NCBI GenBank assembly: GCA_043228905.1
Contig: JBHGNT010000020.1
Span: forward strand, 13,764,001 to 13,828,000
Direction of reading: 5' to 3'
DNA: 64,000 nt
Source of the DNA: Azolla caroliniana
Lineage: Eukaryota > Polypodiophyta
Shown piece after piece: positions 16,001 to 28,742 of this stretch (positions within the stretch are counted from its first letter, which is position 1; each line of letters begins with the position of its first letter). The notes below the pieces were generated by a model. The model made no database searches. It saw nothing but the letters and a program-made list of their open reading frames with translations, and had not been told where the DNA came from. Position numbers and translations under genes: made by a program.

Positions 16001-19000
16001 TAGCAGTTTTCACAGTTATGTTGTATGGGAACTTTGTCCCCATATGAGTTACATTTGTGTTGTTTTGTATTGCAACGCCTTAGAAGGTTGCCCTTGCCAC
16101 ATCGCTACTTTGAAGTAGTTTTGATAGCAAGGTTTTTTTGTATTGTCATGTTGTTTTGTATCATGCATCACAACTCTCTCTCTCTCATTAGCTCTTGAGC
16201 ATCGAGAGTACCTCAACTTCAAAACTACTACATGAAAACTCTTCCCTTTTGATTCCATATGTCATATTTTACTTCCAATGGGAATAATAAAAACTATCTC
16301 TATATAGTAGATGATTGTGTCTCTCTCTTAGATGACATTATTGAGATGTTAACATGTATTTAGGAGCCACCCTCATGTTGTGGCTGATTATAATAAGAAG
16401 CAAGTGCACATGATAACCTTGAACATTTCGAAATATATATATATATATATCATTCTTCTTTTTCTTTTTCTTTTTTTTCCAAAAAAAAAAACTCCTTCCA
16501 TTAGTTATAAAATTTTACAAATGAGACGATTATGTGCAAATCCCTGAAGGGATGCGATAGTTCCATCTTATGTGGATGCCCACTGACTCAAGAAAGGGAG
16601 AGGACGACCACTGTTGGATGAAGGCTATTCGTTGTCTTTCAACTCCCTCAGAGCCGGCCCTTAAGGCCATCATATTGGCTCTTCAAAGTGGTTACAATTT
16701 CACTCCATATCTCTTGCAGTAACCTTGTTGGATGTGCGGTTTGGTTGGAGAAGACTCGCCTACATCGTTGTTTCCATAGAATCCAAAGAGTATCTCTATG
16801 TGTACCAGGTTGTGTGTAAGAAAAATTGTACCATATGAAGTTTTGACTTGACTAAGTACAAACATTTGCATTAGCAATTTAACGAAGTATTAACATTTTC
16901 ACAATGAGATATTAGCTCTCTCACACTCACTCCCTCTATTTGTTTTTTCCTTAGATAAGGTTTTTGAAATAAATTTAATTACTACCAATGGTTCTCTCCC
17001 TTAATGCACACATGAAACAAATTCTCTTTATTTCAATTTGATCATACACGCGCACGCACACACACACACACACACACTCTCTCTCTCTCTCTCTAACCAT
17101 TACTCATTCTTCATTTCGTCATCAATATTTACCAACACACACAAAAAGAACTCGAGAAAAATTTGACTAGCATAACGTTCGTGATACGGAACCATCGGAG
17201 GAGGAAGACTAAAAGTTGACAACAATAACCTAAATATCATGAAGAGTCAAATAATCAAAGGCAAAGGTTTCAAACATTTGCCCTTCATGAGAATATGGAC
17301 ATGCTTTACCCACTTTTGAAAAACTTAGGTCCTATTAAAATATGATTGCAAAAGTCACCTCTTTCTTGGCTATCTCAAATGAGCATACACCATCATGTGA
17401 TTCCATTGATTATTTGTGGATCACTTTGTTCCCACGATCGTTTTTATTGTTTGTGGATGACTGTATCTCGTGCACTACCTCAATTCTCTAATTTTCTAAT
17501 TGGATTGATTTTTGACACAACTTTGTACATTCTTCTTTTTGTCTAAACTTTTCTCATTTAGTAAAACGAAAATGCACTTCAAGACGAGTTTTAAATTTGT
17601 TCTTCATTTTGGGTGTAATATGAAGAATGCATCGGAAGGTTTTGGAAATACAAAAGGAAGAAAACAAGTTATAGAGACTTAAAGTAAAGTTAAAAACTCT
17701 TAACCACTTTTTGCAAGCCAATGCCAATGTTGCAACTTGCTATAACATTGATTCAAAAAAATGATTGCCATGGGTTCCTTTTGTTTGCTTAGATGACCAT
17801 AAATTGACTTTTAAACCAAAATATTGAGCGCTAGAATACGAGAATTTAGGAGGGATGAACTCGAATTCCCTTCTCCTCGTTCTTATCATCATAAACGTTC
17901 TTGCAAGATAAAGGATAAGGATGCATGAGAATCAATGTATGAAATCTCAAATAGGGAAAAGTCAATGATTGGCTAAAACTGCATGACTTGAGAACTATGC
18001 ACATGATGTGCGGAGGGCACATGAACCATTATGATTAGTAAAGAGTTCTAATTGGACAATTACCACAATCAACATCTGAGTTAGCACATGGAGAATCTAT
18101 GTAAGGGCAAGTGAGAAAGAGAAATGATGAATTAGAGAGAGACATTTAGGAGAGGCATGCAAGAGGGTATATGAATAGTATGTAAATTGGAGATCTTTGC
18201 TCACACACCATCTTCATAAATAAAGTTGGAAGGATGCCCTTCTAAGAAAATATTTGCAACATGACCAATTGTTAAAGGAAGAGAAATCCATTATTTGGTC
18301 ATTGACTAACTTTCACTTCACATCATGATAAAACCTATGCTTATCAGATGTGCTATTACATCATATCCAAGATTGTGTAACACAAGACACTATTATAACA
18401 CCCTTAAGGACAAAGAGAGAAATGATATATAGTTTCACACTACAAGTCATCACCTATGAGAGTACTATTTTGATAAGCTTGATCACACTTAATGTGGGTT
18501 AAACTAATGGCCCCCTTAAATATTGTTAATATGTTGTATGATGTATCCATTTACACTAATATCATTGTCCTTGGTCCTTGGGTATATGTGCAGACTTCTA
18601 AGAGAGGGATATAGTATTGAGTAAGATGGTTGGGCGCACTATATATCTATTGGCAATATAATAGTTTATGTGACCATAGTTAAAGAAATTTCATAATATT
18701 TTGGAAATAGAAATTATTCATTATTTCATAACAATAAGAATTAAAGTAATCTGGCACGGTTGTTTAATATGGACTCCCTCTTTTGATCAAGACCTCGTTA
18801 CAAAAGAGTCATTGTGATCTCGTGAGATACACTTGTGATCTCATGATATTGTCCAAACATTTTTGGAACAATTGCGTTCCACTTAATTTCATCCCTATTT
18901 CAATACATTTTCATGGTTTCAAACACCTCCAGAAAAAGAGTAAATTTTTATACATGATGGGATATCTTTTGTGGATTCACTCAAGAAGCTTGATGCCAAT

Positions 19001-19002
19001 GC
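13071..19002. other. Gene-poor stretch; small duplications only
   Basis: No exon series or long frame on either strand. A direct duplication of about 80 bp (ATAAACTCATCCTTAAGTTG...) lies at about 15345-15480. AT and CT/CA microsatellites lie near 16434-16452 and 17040-17092. The right end (about 18800-19002) is the 3' flank of the RING gene. Some sequence at 13900-14460 shows internal repetition (TTGTAGTCAT.. TTTGTGCTTAATC twice) and may be an old LTR. Confidence 0.4.
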
Positions 19003-22000
19003 TTAGGAAGGCACATCACCACCAAAGTACATACTTGAAACTCCATGAAGACGCCGGGTATTACCACCTCCGAGAGCAGAGAGGTCCAAATTAGGAAAAA
19101 CGGAGCATCGGCATCGAGGACATTTGATGTTGAGCCTCAACCACTCATCAATACATCCAACGTGAAAATTATGCGCACATGGTAACCCTCGTACCTGAAG
19201 AGAAACACAATACATATATATGCACATATAAAAAGTACTAGAAAAATCTTAGGACTGGTACAATAGTTTAACACAGCTTGTAAGCCACAAATGGTGAGTT
19301 CGACCATCATCCTGATTCCTCACCACTGAACAACAACTAAGTCATGGAAGTCTACATGTTATATCAAGATAACTGTTTATTTTTCTATCTTTCAGAAGCC
19401 AATGTTTGCGTGTGTAAACAAGAAACACAGTTGCATTAAAAAACAAAGTACCAGTAAACTTCGCTGGAAAACAGGGGCTCCTCTTGGGAATTTTATTAAA
19501 TAAATTTCCCTAATATATGAAGAATCTGTTTCTGTTTCCTTGATTGCCAAATCAGAATTGAAGCCAACAGGTTTCCACAAGAAACAGTGCATATAAATTA
19601 CAAAACAATCAAATTTGTTTATTGGGGAAAACACCAGAATACCCTTCCATAACCCTTCATTTTCAAAACTACCAGAGGAGCACCTCGTAGTGATAGATTT
19701 GTTGCACATTACCAGAGGAGCACTGGTAATGCGCAACAAATAAGTGTATTTTAGAGTTCTATTCTTTCTTTCTTTCTTTACGGTAGTGCTTCAGTGTTTC
19801 TTCCTATGAGCTATACATAAACTCCCAGCCCTACCTCAATTGGCAATAAAGCCCCTTAATAAGAAATTTGTGAAATAAAAGGTAAAAAGTAAAATAAAAA
19901 TTACATGGGAAGAACCAAGAATGATCTATACCTCGTTTCCAGCATGGAATTCTTCCAAACAAATAGGGCATTCACTACATTCGGTTGGTACTGTCTTTAA
20001 GTGGAATTTTGGAAGTTGTTGAATAAGACCTTGTATTGCATCTCTCTACACAAAGTTATCAGAATAATCTTTAGAAAAACTATGATTGTGCATGCAAGAA
20101 AAAAAATCCATGCAAAGTAGCAGGAAATAATTTCTTTAGTTTATGATGTGGTTACACAAGTCGATTTCATGTGGATGGCTCTCAATGTTGCTGATTGAAC
20201 CATGAGCTCATATTCTCCTGTCCTTTTCTTTTCCTCTACTTGAACACCTAGATTTCTTTTAACATACCATCTTGCAAAATATTTCCAGATGTCTTGAACT
20301 CAGCCAGATGAAAGAAATTTGCTTTGTGGTTTTTCTGTGAGAAGAATCCAATATGCAGTCTTGGGGAGGAAATTTCAGGCATTCTTCTTACTTGCAATAT
20401 GAGGACGTACAACTCTATTAGCCTTCTTCCACTTTCCAGAAGCATTATGGAGTAATGGATTGTGCTTTTAGCTGCTGGATGTCGGCATATAAATTTCTTC
20501 TGCATTTTCTCTATTTCATTCCAAGAGCTTGTTGAAATACTGCTTCCACAAACATCAATTCCATAGACCAGAGTTGGCAGCATGCATGCATCAATTACTA
20601 AGATCTATTCTACCATCTTTGGGTCGTGGTGAGTTCTCAAATTCTTCATGTCGGGTTAAGCAGGTTTCCATTCTCCTAGTTAGACAGACACGCATTCCAC
20701 GTGAGTTGTATAGGTATGCCATATCTGAGGGTATTTGAAACTGTGAACTACTGCACTAATGACTGCTGTCCTGAATTTCACATTTGACAGTGCTTACTAC
20801 CATGACTTTGGTCTTAGTCACATTGACTTCTAGACCACCATGTCCACAGAAAGTACATGCCATATCTAAAAGCTTTTCCAGTCATAACTTAAGAATATGC
20901 CAACTGTGTAACATAACCTTCATTTGTCTTTCAACATGCATATTACTTGCTGGTATAAGCAGGCCACAGTTGTTTTCAAGCATATTAATACTCTACAAGG
21001 GGTGTTTCAGGAATGTTGTGAAGGGGTATTTGGGTAAATTTTGCAAAAGCAATGAAATCAGTCACCATGTAGAGCAAATAGTTTTTTGTAAGACCTGAGG
21101 TTGGGTTAAGAACAAGCCGGGATGATAAGTAGCTGCCTCAAGGCCCATTCTCATTTCTTGCTCAGTATCCATTACTTGGAAAGCCTGATGATCGGGCACT
21201 CGTATCAAATCCATTAAGACCTACCAAAACATACCATAATTAATGAAGACTTGGTCTGAATATTGCTGGTAAGCATTCCTCTTTATACATTTTTTGGTTG
21301 CTACCTGGAGCTCAGACACAACCATACCCGGAGAAGATTGTAGTAGTGTGTGTCGCCTTACCAACCACTAGCATAAATCAGTAGGCATAAGGATATTATT
21401 ATTTCACTTCAAAGTTTCTGTCAAAAACATTCAATACTAACCAATAGACATGTGAAGATTTTTTTTCTATTTCAAATTTTTTATCCAAAGCATTAAATAT
21501 TAACCAATAGGCAAAATGATATTCCTACTTTCATCTAAACTTTTCCACCTAAAGAATTAATCATTCATTTCAACAGAAACATTATCAACACCCTTTAAAA
21601 TAAGATGTATAAATGCAAAAGCACAGTGCAACATCCTGCCTCTTGCATGCTAATGTGATGGATTACCATTTAGAAACCTTTTTAAATGAACCATAGAAAC
21701 AGTAGAAAATATACACATGTTTGAGGAACTCACTTTTCTGATGAGTAAATAGAGGATCCATAGCAGCCCAAAATAGCTGAAGGACAGCCAAATAACCAAA
21801 CCCAATCTTGGTCCTCCAGGTATCTACCATTAAAAAGGAACTTATTTTGAAACCAGAACTTCTGAAACAGAAAAAGATTCACATGCTTGACTGAATATTG
21901 ACTCTTCAAAAGCATTGCTTACACAGTTTCTTGTGCTGGAGAGCCATAGACATCCAACGATTGTCCAAGCCCAAAGGAAAGGATAGAGAAAAAATGCCAA

Positions 22001-23906
22001 ACAAACCAAGACTATAACCCTGCCTTTCAACCTCAATACCATTTGTAAATTATCATTGTGATTATGCCTGAAGAAAATCGCCAATCGAAAAATAGCACAT
22101 ATTTCATTAATACTGTGAATAATGTTGTGACAAGGTTGCAACTCCTTCATGGCATAGCTTCCATATGGAACATGAAATGAAAGAATAATTCATGTACCTT
22201 AAAATATTACAATATAACTCTCAGGTGAGAAAGAAAGCAAGATAAATATTCAGCAATATAGGCATAGGAAATATTTTCTCTACAATCTTTTCATGCCCTT
22301 ATTTGAAGGCCCACCCATTGTACCCATATCAAATCAACTGTCACTTTCACAGAATATGTAGCTAACGACTTCCATCTTTTTCTCTTTGTATGTCTCATTT
22401 GGTATCATATCATCTGTCTGAAACTACGGAATGAGGCTTTCTTTGCTTTTCATACATGCCAGTTTCATAAAGTACTCCATCAAAGTGTTTCATTTTGAAA
22501 ACATTAGCAGAGAGCATATCCACAGATTTTCAATAATCAAATACGCCACTTTGAGAAAAGCACCTCATTTTTCATATTGTAAGTGAAGACAAGACTGAAA
22601 AAGCAAAAACTTAACAGATCACTCCATAAGCAAAATAGGATAAACCAATTTTATTACTCTATTTGCTTTTATGCAAATGACCTTTATGATAGAAAAACAA
22701 AAACTATAATTTCTTTTATAAATGGCTCGTAACTTTGCAGCGAAAAGTTTCTTTCTGGGTTCTTTGTTTTCTATTCCTCTATATTCCACAATAATGAGGG
22801 ATGGGATATTTCCACTTACAATGATGGACTCTCAGAAAGGCCATGATTGGCAACTGTGAGAATGTGGAAAATGAAAATTGTAGCATAATCCACCTGCACA
22901 ACATATTATAAAAATACATTTGATGAATGACAATATTTAAATAAAACAAAATTGTTGTTTACGAAACAGTAGAAATGCTGACCAGATATACACTCACCAA
23001 AATCCAGATTTGCATGGGGTACGAGCAATTCTGATACTTGTCCCATTTTATAGAAATAGCTACTCTACACCAAGAGAGAATTAAGAACTTTTTCCAATAA
23101 GTATGACACTATGCATTGCAATGTGATCACATTCTGAATGACGAACAAAATTCCAAATAAGGGATTTATGTGAATCATATAGAATTGATGAAATTCCACT
23201 TCTACATAGAATCAATGAGTTCTTCATCTAGGAAAATTTTAAGTATTTTTTTACTTCATTTTACCACTTCCAAAAGTTATGTTATTATATTTCCAAGGAA
23301 TTTCTATGATCATGTTCAACTACAAAGCATATTCATGAGACATTACACTACAAATCATTTTCCATAAGCCCATTAAGCTACAATGCATTTTTCATGATCA
23401 CATTACATTACAAAGTATTGTTATTTAAGTACGAACAACATGTGCCCATGTCATACTTCTTTCAAATGATGTCATAAAAACTACAGAGAATTGAGATTTA
23501 GGTGGAATAAACCATGAGTACATTACATCTCTTTACAAAGTATCACATAAACTACAAAGAGATTATGTGTAGATTTATTACGGCAATAAGCTTATAAACT
23601 ATCTTAGATGTATATTTGCACAAATGTAAGTTACGTTTCTAGGCAAACCTCTTATTTAAACCATAAGGTAGAAGTTAAATCTTTAAATTACTCGACACTT
23701 AACATGTAATTTAACTTTAGCAATTAATTTGAAGCATTAGAATATGTAAACATAAAGGATACGCACTGATAGCAAGCATCAGCAGAAACAGGGCATCATA
23801 CCTGAATAATAATACATGAATAAACAGATAAAGGTCAAAAATTGCAAAGAAACTAAGAGAACTAATTATAGAAAATAGCCCACCATTGAATGTTGAGCCC
23901 AGTCAT
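19003..23906 (-). CDS. Membrane RING-H2 E3 ubiquitin ligase, SIS3-like, 10 exons
   Basis: Exons on the minus strand: 23906-23884, 23801-23763, 23064-22998, 22893-22820, 22031-21923, 21823-21734, 21367-21305, 21220-21095, 20045-19932, 19194-19003. All introns are GT..AG with consistent phases, giving 298 residues. The N-terminal half has about four hydrophobic segments (YDALFLLMLAI; VDYATIFIFHIL; FFLYPFLWAWTIVG; LVIWLSFSYFGLLWIL). The C-terminal half is a RING-H2 domain: Cys223, Cys226, Cys241, His243, His246, Cys249, Cys260, Cys263. Order and local sequence (IWILVDY, YPFLWAWT, TYHPGL, VRGLPCAHNFHV, CPRCRCSVFP) match Arabidopsis SIS3 (SUGAR-INSENSITIVE 3), a membrane-bound RING ligase in sugar response, as remembered. 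The tail after the RING is shorter than in SIS3, which has about 358 residues. Exon 1 encodes only seven residues plus two bases; its ATG gives the best fit. Confidence 0.88.
20240..20930 (-). mobile_element. LINE RT fragment inside an intron of the RING gene
   Basis: The minus frame 20583-20248 encodes LVYGIDVCGSSISTSSWNEI, then IEKMQKKF and IMLLESGRRLIELYVL, typical of the C-terminal part of a LINE ORF2. Upstream on the same strand, near 20900-20790, LEVNVTKTKVMV resembles the segment after the RT active site. Stops and frameshifts separate the parts. It lies in the intron between exons 8 and 9, in the same orientation as the gene. Confidence 0.65.
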
Positions 23907-24620
23907 CCTCTCCAGTGTGAAAACAAATCCATACGCCAAACCTGTTTTCAGGGTTTCTAATTTTAGGGTATGGCTCAGGTTCTCAGGTGCTATGGAAAAT
24001 TCGAATCAAACTGCAGAACAATTAAAGCTTCCACAATCTCTTCAGGACAGAGTACAGATATATACGCATATATATATATATATATATATACATATAGCTC
24101 TGTTAGGTTTGCTTTCACACTACAAGGTGGGACAAACATTGCGGACCTGAGTGTGGACGAATCATTAGAGCCTAGAGGAGATCGTGTTGGGTTTTAGTTT
24201 CAAAATATACCTCACAATACTCTTATCGATTTGTCCATCGACATTCTACTACATGCACGAGATGGCGGTGTAAATTTTGTTGTGTTGCGGAATCAGTGAT
24301 CAATGGCGAATCCCAAACCCACCCCACCCCACAAATGGGAATGCATTCCTTCAATGTCGCACGCACGACTGTTTATCAATGTTGAATTCAAATCATTAGC
24401 TTTATGATTCCCTAAGACTTGCTTTGAAACGAAAGTGCCTTGAATAGATGAGTGCACGTCCGTGTGTGTGTGAGTGTGTGTGTGTTACTGTGGCATAAAG
24501 TCATTGGTCACAAGAAAAATGAACACACATAGAATAGATTTGTATGTTTATGTTGCACAAAGTCATTGGTCACAAGAAAAAAGGTCTAGACACCTCCTTC
24601 TCCACTGCTATGGCATATTG
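23907..24620. promoter_or_regulatory. Upstream region of the RING gene with (TA)n tract
   Basis: Upstream flank of the minus-strand RING gene, expected to hold its 5' untranslated region and promoter. A TA dinucleotide tract lies at about 24063-24092. At 24490-24585 the phrase AAGTCATTGGTCACAAGAAA occurs twice about 60 bp apart. No individual element can be assigned. Confidence 0.4.
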
Positions 24621-24625
24621 AGGTT

Positions 24626-24873
24626 GAACAAAAAAAGCAAGGAAAGTGTGCCTTGTATGAACACTCTAATGAACCACAAGAGCTTTGGACAAAAAAAGCA
24701 AGGAAAGTGTGCCTTGTAGGAACACTCTAATGAACCACAAGAGCTTTGGACAAAAAAAGCAAGGAAAGTGTGCCTTGTAGGAACACTCTAATGAACCACA
24801 AGAGCTTTGGACAAACAAGCAAGGAAAGTGTGCCTTGTAGTAACACCCTCATGAACCACAAGAGCTTTGGACA
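24626..24873. repeat. 61-bp minisatellite, four copies
   Basis: Four nearly identical tandem units of about 61 bp beginning near 24628, 24690, 24751 and 24812, containing AGCAAGGAAAGTGTGCCTTG, GAACACTCTAATGAACC and ACAAGAGCTTTGGAC. The last copy is slightly shorter and more diverged. Unit internal symmetry is weak; no CRISPR-like spacer structure. Confidence 0.9.
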
Positions 24874-25305
24874 TTTGGGGGTTCGCACCATGTAAATTTT
24901 GAGTTCTTTTCCGCCTTTTGGTTGGGTGACCATGTGAATTTCCATATTGCATATAATTCACACAATTGACTCTGAAAACATCACTTTATAAACCTCAATT
25001 TTGGATTCAGGAATAATTATTCTTTTAGGTGTTATTATAGTTGTTGAGCTAGAGGCAACCCTATAAACTAAGCTTAGTTCTCGAGGAATGAACTAGTTTA
25101 ATTATGCAGGGACCTTGATACTTGTAAATTGTAAAATTATACAACCATATTGTAAATTGTAATCTTTGATGCATAAACGGGGTTTTCCCTTTCAGTGAAA
25201 GATGAAAAGAACTTTGAAAAGAGAGTTAAAACGTGCTTGAAATTGCTAGGAGGGAAGCGAATGGAGGCCACGGGTGCACCCCGGTTGGATGCAAAATGAC
25301 GTGAG

Positions 25306-25621
25306 TGTTGAATACTGGTGTCGTATTCACACTATCTCTTGGACAAACTAGGTTTAGGTCAATTCTGTAAATATATCAAAGGGCAATTGCCCTAGCTCAA
25401 TTGGTATATAAGTGACTTTGTAACCTAGCTCATTAGGTGGTTGTTGATTCCATCTTGTTGTAACTATGATTTTTCGAATAATACAACAACATATTGTGTG
25501 CCATTCTGTATCTCTCTCACTCTCACTCTATCGCTTTGAACTTGGTCTACCATGCTAACTTGGTGACCTTCTTAGCAAGGTGTTGTTCATGTTTCCACAC
25601 TAACAGTCTCAGACTCCAACA
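25306..25621 (+). repeat. 5' LTR of copia D
   Basis: 316 bp, starts TGTTGAATAC and ends CTCCAACA, giving the expected TGTTG..CAACA ends. It is followed two bases later by AGTATCAGAG, a mutated version of the tRNA-iMet primer site TGGTATCAGAGC. Its first part matches 52151-52325. Confidence 0.75.
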
Positions 25622-25749
25622 TCCAGTATCAGAGTTGGAGGTTGTTCAACCTGCTGCCAACCATCATCTATTTTCAATAGCATTCTTGCCCCTGTCTTCT
25701 TGAAGAACCTTAGTTCAAGATCTCATCTGGAGAACACAAAGACAATTGA

Positions 25750-26318
25750 AGATTTGCACTCTACTGAGCTAGATCACTCTTAAGGTAAACCAATCAATTC
25801 TACCTTGCATGTGTGATTGCAACCACTCAAAGTGGAATCTCTATCAAATCGGCCTTGATCGTGCTTTACTAGGTTAGACACTATCTACTTGTTTGTCACA
25901 AGCACTCAAAGCAGATCCAGCCTTAGGAGCAACCGCCTTCCGTGCTTCATTCAGTTACACAACATTCAGGAAGACTAGTCAAATCTATCCCTCTTGCTGT
26001 TTTAGTCACCCAAAGCAAGATCGGCCTAGAAAACGGCACAAAGGCACATAATCTATGATCGACCTCTTGAAATGCAATTGGAATCGAATCAACAGTTAAT
26101 TGTGCTCAATCCCACTAGGCGACATTCGGGAAGACCAGTCGGCTATGTCCCTCTATTCACCATAGCCACTCCGATAAAGTTTAGCACCCAACTACTCCAA
26201 TAGTTGAAGTCGATTTGACTCGTGTTCAAATCTGACTAGAACGATATTGGGTAAGCCAATCGGCAACACCCTACCACTGTTCGTAGTTGACTCTAGACAA
26301 AGTCTAGTAAGCTGACAC
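25750..26318 (+). repeat. Degenerate tandem repeats in the copia D leader
   Basis: About five imperfect units, each with a phrase like ACTAG..ACATTCGGGAAGACCAGTC, then a CCCT stretch, then CACTC.AAG..GATC. They begin near 25765, 25868, 25960, 26110 and 26232. They fill the untranslated leader between the primer site and the gag start. Confidence 0.5.
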
Positions 26319-26320
26319 AG

Positions 26321-27300
26321 ATGGCATCAACATCCGGCTCATCAGTGATGAGTCTAAGGAAGTTTGAAGGATCGAACTTCAACTTTTGGAAGGAGCAGAT
26401 GCAGAACTATCTAATAATCAAGGGCTAGATTGACCGAATCGAGACTGAAGATGCTCCAAAAGGATACAAGCTAAATGAGTGACAAAAGCTGGACAGAATC
26501 ATCCATGCCACAATTCAGATGCACTTGTTGGAGTCAGTGTACTTCTCAGTGCAATCATATTTGACCGCCTTTCAACTACATAAGACACTCTCAAACACTT
26601 ACAAAAAGAAGGTCACCACCACAAAGATATATTTGATACGGCACCTCTACAACCTTCGGATGAAAGAATCTAACTCGGTCCATGCATACATGAACGAGTA
26701 CGAAAGTCTAAGCTCACAACTATGTGCAATGCGTCAACTACAGTAGTAAAATACTCCGAAGTCACAAGGGCAATCCTGACTGAAGCATCTCAAAGGAAAT
26801 CATTTGCAAACAATTTAGCCAGTGAGGCCTATGTAGTACAAAGTTCGATCGACCGACCGAACAGTCAAGGAAGAAGTTCTTCCTGCCCACCGACAAATCA
26901 GTGAAGTCGGAGCAAGTCTCAGACAATCAAACCTACAATTATTGCAAGAAACCAAGACATATCAAGGCCGACTATCGTGCCCTCAAAGCTAGAAACGAAC
27001 AGGCTCAGAGAGTTTATCAAAAGGGTGGCCGACAAGAGGAGGTCAACTACGTCGGCTCATTAGCTGAAATATTGACAAACGACCCGAACATTTTGTTCAT
27101 CAAACACTCAATCGAATCAGAAGTTCTACTTACGACGAAAGAGTCAAGCAGTTAGCTCCTAGATTCGGGCACTTAATAATATGTGACCCCTCATAGATCC
27201 CAATTTCGGCAATATTCGGCCCGACATTCTGACTCAGTCCGAGTCGAAAATTCGCAACACTACGCTATCATTGGTGTTGAGCGGCAAGCTCAACCAGATC
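26321..27300 (+). pseudogene. Copia D gag and start of protease, inactivated
   Basis: ATG at 26321 opens a copia gag frame (KFEGSNFNFWKEQMQNYL) that is stopped by TAG near 26430 and TGA near 26480, then reads on as the UBN2-type gag core (HLYNLRMKESNSVHAYMNEY). It later shifts frame. The zinc knuckle at about 26935 has lost cysteines (YNYCKKPRHIKADY). Around 27150 LDSGT and YVTPHRSQF recall the copia protease start, again with stops. This copy cannot encode a working polyprotein. Confidence 0.75.
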
Positions 27301-27432
27301 CGGATCAACTAAATAAGCCTGAGCCGATGAGCAAGTGAGCCGGTGAGCTGGGGAACCGGTTAGCCAGATCCATCAGTAACCGAAAGCCTAGTAGCAACCT
27401 AGACTACTAGGAAGTTAATGTCTCATAGTTAG

Positions 27433-27671
27433 TGTTAGACACTTGTGTGAGCATTGAAGTACACTGTACTTCTATCAGTCTGTATGAACTTGTATAAAAG
27501 TGTTCACTGAACACATACGATGTACAGATTGAGTATTATTTTTTAATAGAGTTTCTGTGTGCTCTCTCACTCTCTGTCTCTCCCGCTTACTGTGTATATT
27601 CTAAGCTCTTCATTAAACCTGTGTTTCTGTCTTCGGTTTTCTATTGCTTCTGCACAACGTATTCTTTTACG
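27433..27671 (+). repeat. Probable 5' LTR of copia H
   Basis: Starts TGTTAGAC and contains a TATA box (TATAAAAG, about 27493). It ends TTTTACG directly before the primer site; the expected terminal CA would have mutated to CG. No second LTR is available for comparison, so the borders are inferred. Confidence 0.5.
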
Positions 27672-27683
27672 TGGTATCAGAGC
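27672..27683 (+). promoter_or_regulatory. Primer binding site of copia H (tRNA-iMet type)
   Basis: TGGTATCAGAGC, the classic complement to the 3' end of plant initiator tRNA-Met, directly after the LTR and 73 bp before the gag ATG. Confidence 0.85.
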
Positions 27684-27755
27684 GTGAGGGTTGAGAACAT
27701 CTACATCCAACATAGCTTGAAAAGAAAACCAACCAAGAAGAACAAGTAAAAACCG

Positions 27756-28394
27756 ATGGATAGAGGTATGGATAGCTCGCTTGTGACGGAGAAGCTCGAC
27801 AGAAACAACTACGCATCTTGGTCCTACAAGATGCACCAATACCTACTTGGGCACAGTTACTGGAGCTATGTTGACGGAGCAAATGACACAGCACCCAAAT
27901 CGACACACAGAGATTTCCCGGTGTGGGAACAGTCGCAGAGCAGAGTATTGTACTGCTTCGCGTCTTGTGTGGGCGAACAACTACTAAGCTACATTCGGGA
28001 TGCAAAAACGCCAAAAGATGCTTGGGCAAATCTGAAGAAGATTTTCGCCGCAAGCACTACAACCAGGAAGCTTCAACTCCGACAGGAGCTGAGCAACCTA
28101 CGACAACGCGACTTGTCGGTGGTAGACTACACCTCCAAAATCAAGGACATTTGCAACTCTCTGGCCTCCATCGATGTGAATATCGAAGAAGCCGATATGG
28201 TGCAAATCTGTCTCGGAGGTTTGGCGTCAAAGTTCGGAGCATTCCGAACTGCTATGTGTACAAGGGAGAATACGCCGTCATTTTTCGACCTATAGTCGAT
28301 GCTCCTCATAGAGGAGAACCACGCGGGTACGTCGACGAGCACACATGCCGACAGCAAGATGTTGTACATAGAGGGAGATAGGCCCTATGGGCGT
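27756..28394 (+). pseudogene. Copia H Gag, stopped by one nonsense codon and truncated
   Basis: A gag frame opens at the ATG at 27756 (after an in-frame MDRGMDSS) and reads LDRNNYASWSYKMHQYLLG, typical of copia Gag, then the UBN2 core (TTRKLQLRQELSNLRQ) and EEADMVQICLGGL. TAG at 28293-28295 replaces a codon. Beyond it the same frame continues (SMLLIEENHAGTS, MLYIEGDRPYGR) to 28394, where element A interrupts it. The protein would form the capsid-like particle of a copia element. Confidence 0.8.
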
Positions 28395-28742
28395 TGTCGG
28401 GGTAGTTGTGGTTCTTGCGGCGAAGTCGCGGGGACTAAGGTTAAGGGGAGTTGAAGGAACTTAACTTTTAATAAGGCTTGTATGGTGATGATAGAATGGT
28501 TAAGGATAGTAAGAAGAAGAGTTACGAGTAATGTGTGTGTGAGAGAGAGAGATGAGAATAGATAGAAGATAGAGACAATATATGATTCAAGAAGCAAGAT
28601 AGAGACAAAATATGATTTCATAAGGAAGATTGAGACAAAGTATGAATCAAGAAGCAAGAGTATTTGATATAAACATTCAATGTATATTAAAAAGACAATT
28701 TTATACCAACTTTACAATCCTTGATCGCAAACTGAACACATT

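Larger units (their letters stand above)
27433..28394 (+). mobile_element. Element H: 5' end of another copia element, truncated
   Basis: Comprises a probable 5' LTR (27433-27671), a perfect tRNA-iMet primer binding site and most of gag. It ends abruptly at 28394, where the LTR of Ty3 element A begins. No other part of H was recognised in the window. It is inserted in the remains of copia D. Confidence 0.65.

Noticed and set aside
20784-21098. Plus-strand frame of 104 codons within the RING gene
   Set aside because: Antisense to the LINE relic and to exon 8 of the RING gene; no domain.
24626-24873. CRISPR-like array
   Set aside because: Units are contiguous and almost identical with no variable spacers, in a plant genome; it is a minisatellite.
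27923-28381. Plus-strand 152-codon frame overlapping copia H gag
   Set aside because: Out-of-frame shadow of the gag frame, which itself shows recognisable copia Gag sequence.
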